Positions 27,801-36,800 of a stretch of DNA of 64,000 nt are shown here, in pieces (the stretch's first letter is position 1; each line of letters starts with the position of its first letter). Both the position numbers and the translations under genes were made by a program. Source of the DNA: Phoronis australis (taxonomy: Eukaryota > Phoronida > Phoronidae); NCBI GenBank assembly GCA_002633005.1, contig NMRA01000066.1, forward strand, positions 506,940-570,939, written 5' to 3'. The notes under the pieces are model-generated. The model did not search any database. It was not told the origin of the DNA and saw nothing but the letters and a program-made list of their open reading frames with translations.

Positions 27801-30800
27801 AAGTGTCAAGCTTAGGAGTGTTGCTACAGACAGTTACATCATGCTGGCTAGGAATCTGTTGCATTAGCCTGCAATCTTTCTGTTTGTATAATAAATTTTG
27901 TTTTAATGAAAATATACATTAAAATACAGCAAATATTCAAGCTGATGGCCAAAGCAAGCATTCCAATCTGGTTTCATGCGAGAAGAGCAAGATCTCACAA
28001 AACTTTGCAATATCATGCTAGTGAAAGGCCAGTGTTTTGCAAGTGTACTCTGGAGCTTACTAGCAAAATGGCCTCCACCGAAGTGGTTGGTCAGCGAGGT
28101 TGAAGTGTTGAAATGAGACTTTAAATTCACTGCTTCTTTTGCATAAGTGAAGATTTTACGTCACAAGTGCAAACTAATGCTTTGTGGTCTACACAACTCA
28201 GCTCTGGTTAAAAGATGAAAATAGAAACATGTATTAGCACTTTAAGTTGGCGTACATGTTCCAAGTCTGTTCCTTCACTTCATTTACAGTGCAAAAAATA
28301 AATGCAGCCAGTCATGTGTATTATACACATGGTAGTCCGTGAGTGTATTGTTTTGGCGTGCTTAAGTAATGTTTTTCTCATTTGGCATTTAATTAATCAA
28401 CTGTATATAAAGACTAGAAAGGGGCATCCAACTAACTACAGGCAGCTGGTTTGTGATGTACTATAGCCAGAAATAAGAATCCAACTAATAACGTCTAGCT
28501 GGTTTGCGGTGTAATTTGGCGAAGTGCATCAATTTTCACTAATTGATAGCGAACATTAAATACATATTTCTTGGAAAGAATCAGAAATTGAGTGAAAATT
28601 AATCAGTCGTACTATTTTCTGGTGGAGTACAGTTTACGCCAGGGTCGCAGTCCCAACGGGCAAATCTAATCATCTGTGCTAGTTTTGGTAAAATGTTCCT
28701 GATGGAAATGAGAATGAAATGACTACTCTTATGTTCTGTTGGAATACTGAGATTTCATGAGGCTTTTGAGCACTTATTTAAGCCAATCTTTGTCAAGGTT
28801 AATAGTGCATGATTGATATTTTTGATAGTTTTCTCTAAACTTGAATTTCATTGGTCCCTCAATGACCAATTAGCTGGGTCAGCTTTGAAGATGACTACTG
28901 ATGAGTAAGATAAATATAGATTAACAAAAGATGTTCAATACAGTAAAAATCATATAGTTTGAGAATGAAAATTTAATTTGCTCAAGGTCAGAGCTGGTAT
29001 GAAATTTTAGAAATAGGAAATATTGGGTGTCCCAAATTTAATCATTGCACGCACTGTGGCAACATATGTTTCTTATAACCAATGTGCACAAGCTTGACTA
29101 AAACTGCTACTAGTAAGTTCTGTCAGCTTGTAAAACTGGTTTTCTAATGGATGCCCGATGAAATAAACATAAATCCTGTAGCCTGTTTGCCAGGTGGTAC
29201 ACTCCAGTGTGCTAAAATAAGATTTTTGCCACACTGCTAGAAGGATACCTTGGTAAGTGTTAGGTTACCTTGAACCTTATCAGTAAGTCTGTACATTTAG
29301 CCAAGTAAATAGGAACTGTTGAATTAAACTAAAGTGTATTACCGGTAATCAAAGTAGATAGCCTGTAAAATTTCATTTTCATACCGGTATGCTCAGGTAT
29401 AATTTATTCTTGCGCTTTGTGGGCTTAACTATTATACATTATATGTTCCATGATAAACATATTTTTAAATATCAGTCTGCCATTAATTAGGTCACGTGAC
29501 TATGTCGTTTTAGTAAAATTTTGAAAAAAAAATGAATAGCGTATTCACAAGGAGTGGTCAAATTTTGTTTGTTTAAATGTTCAAGACGAAGTATCAAAAA
29601 CGATGTTGCAGTTTTCAGAATTATTTTGTTTTATGCAGCTTTTGAGTTCTTTTCATAAAATTTATATAAGTCTGATTATTATAAACCCTCGTGCGAAAGC
29701 GAAACATCTTAAAAACAATTCCTAACTGCGTTTCAAAGAAGAGTGCATTACATAAATTGTATTATCTGAAAGTTTCATATGAATCCGATCAGCCATTTCT
29801 CTGATGCATTCCGAAATTTGAACCTTTTCTTTGGTCGTATATAACCTTATCATGTAACCTTGTCTCCGGTAGTCCCAAAAAGCAAAAAAGCATGGATTCT
29901 TGCTGTTAAAAGTTTTGTGCGGTTATTTGTCAGAAAATGAACACTTAAATAAATTTAAATAAATGCAGATTAACTTCCAACCTGCTCGTTTCCTCTGTTG
30001 TTTGTCCACAAATTAGTTGTAAGTAGCAGGTAATATCCAGTTCAACTTTATGAATTTAGCATCAATTTGAAGTACTCTCTCTGTCAATCAGGAATCACCG
30101 TGGCTACTGTTGCTAAGGCACACAGTCAAATTGTAATATAATCACTTTCTGGCATTTACGCCTATCACATTTTTTGAAGGTTTTTCTTTGGCTAACATCT
30201 TATACGATATTAATGATGACAAATGTATTTGTGCCATTTTAGACTTTGTAGGCTGATATTTACTGCGTATCTATTTTTTGACTATGTTATTTTGTGCCAA
30301 ATGGTTTTTTATGCTAATGTATGTGGATAATCCCATTGATGCTTTTTAAAATGATCCAGGAACTTGGTAATTAAATGTTATAGTACAGCAGAGTTAAGTT
30401 GAATGTTAAAAATGAAGTCTGAATAAAATAATTTATCCTATTATTTACAAACAAGAAACTGAAAGCAGGAGAAGTGAATGCTAGAATGGTTACCGTTTTT
30501 TGGGGGTTATACATTTTGCCAAAATTTAATGAAAAAGGTTGCATTTACCATATGTTGCTCTCAACTGTTTACTTGAGGTTTGACAGGTATGGTAAAGTCT
30601 CGCCAATTTAGGACACAATATGGCAGACAAGTAACAAGTTTTATTTTCTCATTTTTTTAAACGTTATTAAGTACCAAATTTACGTTTTTTCATGTTCAAA
30701 CTCTGTACCACTGCTACCACCAGACAATTTTTTAGAAATTTGAGGGTCCTCTCAACAATGTTAGAAACCTTAGAAGAATGAAAAGAAGGTAAGATTTTCA

Positions 30801-33800
30801 ATTATTTTTGTCCGCAGTTGGTGAGGTTTTACCATAACGTCTGACTGTACCACCGAATGGGGCACCAAACTAAAACATATTATTCCAAAAATGCAGTGAC
30901 CATACATTGTTTTTTATTTTTCCACTTTTTCATTGAAACTGAGCAAATGTGATGCAGGTTTCTCTTTCTTGTAACATTTTCACACAATGTGGTGGACGAG
31001 TTTAATTTTTGATTTTCAGCGGAAATTAAAGAAAATATCAGGCTATTATTAGGTTGAATTGTACTGTGAGTAGATGCCATAGATCAGCATTTGATTAAGT
31101 TTATATTATTTGCAGCGCACTGTTCAACCTCTGAAAAATAGACAACCCACAATTTTGATATTTTTGTGTGAAATACTGTGGTGGAGAATTACAATAGGTG
31201 ATTGCCTGTACTGGTGCCTATGTTTACTTGCGGTGGGGGTGGCGACACTCATGGGTCATTGACAACCAATGACTTGGCAAACCACAGGTTAACATCCTTG
31301 CTTTTGTGCATTTGAAAAAAGTACGAGGCCTTAACTGAAATTGATGAGGCCAGATGATTTTTTTTCTGTGAAGTTACTATACCTTCCATCGCACAAACTA
31401 ACATTTGATTTATGCCATTTACCAATTTGAAGTTAAATTTGTTTCAAATTGTTCTTTAACCAATTTGGAGGTGACTTAGAGTCTTCAAAAACTTACAGTC
31501 CATTACTGTTTGAGACCCGAGGCTGTATAAGTCGTCTAATCATGACTTGTCATTTCATTCAGCGAGCAATTGATCCCAAGGAAAAACAGTCAGTTCTTTG
31601 CAAACCCTAAAATCACTTCCCACCTGAGTAAGGAACAACTTTTAATAACCAATCTTATAGTGGTAAGTGGTCTAATTCATAAGTTAGTTTCTTGGGCATG
31701 ATGCAGGTATCAGCTGCCTTAAGGAGTATACTGAGGGCCCTTTCATATTGACTTAACTCCAGTCTGAGCGGAGTGTCGATGTAAACAGTGCAGTTAACTG
31801 GACTGTTCATACTGGCTTCGGTAGTTAATGACCATGGAAGTAAACGGTTGGTGGCACTGACGTCATCGAAGTTATCGTAAGGTAGCGCTGCACACTAAGA
31901 TTTTGTTCAATGTGACAATTCGGGAACATTTAAATGTGCTAAATGACATTAAACTTATTTTTAAATCGATTGGTTATCATTAAAGCAAAAAATAAGTAGG
32001 TATTAGTGACGGCACTACCTTGTAACTCTTGACGATAACAGTGGCACCTGGCGATAACTTTGATTGGACCGAAGTTAAGTGTTCATACTGCACCGCAGCG
32101 TCGACACTGTGCTATTAAATCCACCTGTTAACTGCGATGTTAACTAGAGCTGTTAACTGAAACCCAGGACCAGAGTTAAGTGTTCATACTGACCGCAACT
32201 CCCCAAATCATCGATGCGTCGACGTTAGTATGAAAGGCCCTTAAAACCTACTGCCGTATGCTTGTTGGCCTTAAAGGGACATAATTCGTTTTATGGGCAA
32301 AAAACACATTTCAGGGATTGTTGTTGGATAGGATAGGTTTCTTTGATTTATTAGCTTTGACCAAAGCTATATAACATGAAAATCCGTTGGGTTTTTGTGA
32401 TTTTATTACAAATTGCCAATTCTCGTCATTGTCTGCCAGACCTGGAAAGAAAGGCAGGTGAATTTACAAGTTAAATGTACTTAAAGTATTCTCCCATTTA
32501 TCGAGTACGGTTTAGCTCCAGTAACAAAGCATTGACCTGCAACCACTGGAGTTATGAGTTTGATTCCCTGCTGGGGCTGTTTTTAGATGAAATATCACTT
32601 TAACAGTTGTTAATTCTGGGTCCAGTGTCCCAAATAGGGACTCAACTCCCTAAATCTATTGTGTAATTTTGGACTTGTGAAAACATTGATTGCCCTTTCT
32701 TGTACTGTTTTAGTTTCATTACCAAGTCAGCTTTTGACTTTGATACTTATCGGAAGTGAACTCTACGTTGAATTGTTAACATTATCGAAAATAATTAGGG
32801 AACTTTTCCTGCAACACCCCCAATTTAAGAACTGAGTCCCTATTTATTTTCAATGAACTCTGGGCCCAGTTTTAGTTATTATTAGAAAATGTCATTGATC
32901 AAAGAGGAGCTCATAATAAAACTGAAATGATTGAAAAATATTGCATCTGCAAGTCCATTAAGACGCAAATACGCAAAAAGACTTAGGGACCTTAGTTGGA
33001 TCCCTATTTGGGACTATTTCATGAAACCGGCCTCTGAAATCCCGGTTCTGAATCATGTCGTGTGTACCAAACTTAAGGATCTTTTCTGTGACATTGAGTT
33101 TCTTGTTGATCCACGCATTCTCTTTCTATTTCTCCTACTAGTGTGAGACAGACTCAGGCTACAGTGGCTCTGGGGGTAAGGGCGAGAGGACCTTGACCCG
33201 GGATGACTTGAAGAGGAGTATCTGGCTTTTCAATGAACGGTTCCCCAATCTGGGCATGACTATGGTAAGGGTGATCACTGGATGCAGTAGCGTAATGTGT
33301 GATAGGCTGCTTTATGAACTTGCCATTCGAATGATTGTTTGTCTGACTTTTTTTTCTTGAGGANATTGCCAATTCTCGTCATTGTCTGCCAGACCTGCGT
33401 AATTTTGGACTTTTGAAAACATCGATTGCCTTTCTTGTACTGTTTTAGTTTCATTACTAAGTCAACTTTTGACTTTGATACTTATCGGAAGTGAACTCTA
33501 CGTTGAATTGTTAATATTATCGAAAATAATTAGAGAACTTTTCCTGCCACACCCCCAATTTAAGAACTGAGTCCCTATTTTTTTTCAATGAAATCTGGGC
33601 CCAGTTTTTAGTTATATTATTAGAAAATGTCATTAATCAAAGAGGAGCTCATAATAAAGATGAAATGATTGAAAAATATTGCATCTGCGAGTCCATAAAG
33701 ATGCAAATACGCAAAAAGACTTAGGGACCTTAGTTGGATCCCTATTTGGGACTATTTCATGAAACCGGCCTCTGAAATCCCGGTTCTGAATCATGTCGTG

Positions 33801-36800
33801 TGTACCAAACTTAAGGATCTTTTCTGTGACATTGAGTTTCTTGTTGATCCACGCATTCTCTTTCTATTTCTCCTACTAGTGTGAGACAGACTCAGGCTAC
33901 AGTGGCTCTGGGGGTAAGGGCGAGAGGACCTTGACCCGGGATGACTTGAAGAGGAGTATCTGGCTTTTCAATGAACGGTTCCCCAATCTGGGCATGACTA
34001 TGGTAAGGGTGATCATTGGATGCAGTAGCGTAATGTGTGATAGGCTGCTTTATGAACTTGCCATTCGAATGATTGTTTGTCTGACTTTTTTGCTTGAGGA
34101 AAGAATGTGGAAAATATTTGATTGAGAAAGGATTTTGTACCATGTATTACTGATTCAGAAAGCTTTTCTCTGTACGGGGCTGAATTTGTTATATGCAAGA
34201 AACTCGCAAAAAGGCAAGGTCACGAACGACTTGGAGATACAGCCAGACATTAGAAAGAAAGCATGTGATCACTCTAATTTTTATGGTGATTGTCTTGCAT
34301 CCACAGAACTTAACCTCAGTTTATTTTTTTTTAACAATACCACAATAATAAAGAATTGTCAGTTGCTACTGAAGTAAAAAGTTTCTGTGATTTTCGTATT
34401 CCTGCATGTTTCCCTAGGAGGTTGCTCTGTTTGGACAAATTCTAAGTCCCTGTCCTCAGTGTTTAATTGTTGTCTTTCGCCTGGTTAGTTCTTGAAATCA
34501 ATTTTGTAAGCTGTCTTCTGGAAATGACGAAACTCGTTAATGTCCAGTGTTGGCAAAAATAAAGGGAAGTGTCAAGTATGCGTGTCATCAGATGATAATG
34601 TGAATGAATGGGTGGTCAGACACCAAGACACTATGACTACAGATTGGTTGCTAATGCCTTTATAAACAATCCTTCTCATGATGGCAACTGGCCATAATAA
34701 AAATGTCCTTTTGAAAAAGGCGGGGTGGGATCGTCGGACAGTTTATATTGTCACCAATGTTTCAAAAACGTCCTGCTTCTTTCAGCCTGATGACGAAAAC
34801 ACATTCCACGGGTTCATCCACGTGAACATGAACCTGTCTCGACCAATCAACATGCGAGTGAGCCCGCGGCCGCCTTCAATCTATGACATTATGCAGCACG
34901 AGCTCGCTGAAGAGGACTTCAAGACGAAGATTCTCTCATTCTACTTGCCAAAGGATACCCTCAAAGCACTCCATATCTCCAGGTAAGTAAAATACCACTC
35001 TCGTACTGTGTCTCTGGGCATGCTCAAGGCACTCCGTATCTCCAGGTGAGCAACATACCACTCTCATACTGTGGCTCTGAGCATGCTCAAAGCACTCCCT
35101 ATCTCCGGGGTTAGCAACACACCTCTGTCTTACGCTGCCTCTGAACATGCTCAGGAGCAAAGAATTACATGGTGTATCAAAGCCTGATTACTTTATAATT
35201 GGCAATAAAGTAAGTGGTGAGATCGATCCTGCATTTGTGAATGATGGATACGTGGATGCATTCTACGCATAAGAATAAAAGTGAGAAGTGGGAGTATGCC
35301 CTATGTCTTATATTTCTTTTAGATTTTAGTATTCTAATTAAGTCTGTTCTGTTGCTCTTTCTGGCTAGATAAGGTTTTGTGAACAGAAATAAAAACTGAC
35401 GGAAGTTGAAATTGATGAGAAGCTACAGTTTGCCCTGTTTGGATGGCTCAAATTGAATTAGGTCTTTAAAACTGTGACTTCTAAAATGGCTCCTGTATGC
35501 ATTGACATTGCTTTGAGTTGGTGGTTCATTTACTCTAATAGGTACATTTCATGGTGAGCATTGTAATGCTATTCAACCTCAAAAGGCTTCCTTCAATAAT
35601 TTGATATCCACTGCTACATACAGGACGAAATACTGCTTTAAATAACGTTTGTGTGTTTATATTTAGTTGCACCACTGCTCAAGAGGTGATAGAAGTGTTA
35701 CTTAACAAGTTCAAGATCACAGACAATCCGCGCAAATTTGCTCTCTACGAGCAGACGCTAGAGAAAAGCTCGGAAGGTGGGTGGCACTCTGTTCTGAAAA
35801 ACAGTGTCTGTTTTTGTTCGTAACATAACGTTATATTGTTCTGATAGACCGTCCAGCTGTATCGGGCAGGCTGGTCCGGTCGGGCAGAAACGGCAGGTCT
35901 TTCTGCTCAGTTACTCTTTGTCGCACTTTAATCTGATGGTGTTAAGATAGGAGCTGCCTGAAGAATTAGGACGTTTGATTTAGTTTTTCGCCCTTTTTGT
36001 GGACGAAAACTGAGTCCATATTTGAATTTCTCATAAAAAATGAGTTATGACCATTTTCTCCCACAAAAATCGGTCAAGTTTTGTGGGAGATTATTGACAA
36101 CTTGATGCTGAATGAGGTCAGTGTGAATGAAAGTAGTTCACAATTGGTCAGACCTAATTATCAAATTGCCTGCAGCTGGAGACCAGACAAAGGCTTATTC
36201 ACATCACTGATAACGGCTGACCAGCTTATACTCCCTGAAGCCCCTAAGTTTGCCTCACAGGAAAAATGCTTGGCGTGGTGTTTTTCAGTGTATTTAATAA
36301 CATAACTGTACTATGCATTGTTGAATATTTGATGGTTAGCGACTCTTTCAAACATGCATTAATGATAATATCGGCAAAAGTGGTTTTCTGTACATTCACC
36401 ACCCTTATCTGCACATTTTGTATCATGGACTAAAACAGATGAGTGTTCTCAACAGTGTTAAAACTGTCTGCCAGTTTTGTTTAATTAACCAAGCGCATGT
36501 CCAATTCGAGTTTGTGTTTCGAACCAGTTGTTCTCTGTTGTCGCTATTTTTTCACTTTAGGAAGTGATCAAGTTGAACTTACTTGATTTTGTTTAGGCTG
36601 CTTAAATTTGTTCACATTGACCTTTTATACTGTGAGGTCACGTTGCCATGGTTGCAGGGCAGTGATGTTTCAAATAGGTCAAGTACATTGTTTGTGGTGG
36701 AATGGATTGTTGGTAGCACCACCAATATTTGCTCTTAAATTATTTCATGATTCTTATTCTGGTTTGTAATCACTGCAGTTCTGATTTCGGCCAGTGTCTT

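Larger units (their letters stand above)
26605..33141 (+). other. RASSF intron between the C1 and linker exons
   Basis: It contains foldback elements at 27175-27324, 30589-30835 and 31735-32240, and the beginning of the duplicate block at 32412. A further inverted-repeat element spans about 32615-33030 with GTCCCAAATAGGGA ends. Nothing else looks like a coding exon. Confidence 0.6.
32412..34100. repeat. Tandem near-identical copies flanking the N at 33364, including a RASSF exon
   Basis: Copy 1 is 32412-33363. Copy 2 is 33365-34100 and lacks about 220 bases that copy 1 has at 32445-32664. Both contain the same 123 bp coding exon and both end at CTTGAGGA. Differences are scattered single bases. 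The missing 220 bases include a tRNA-like segment. Confidence 0.85.

Noticed and set aside
32931-33146. 71-residue frame running into the RASSF linker exon
   Set aside because: It lies in a foldback element and reads out of frame with the exon.
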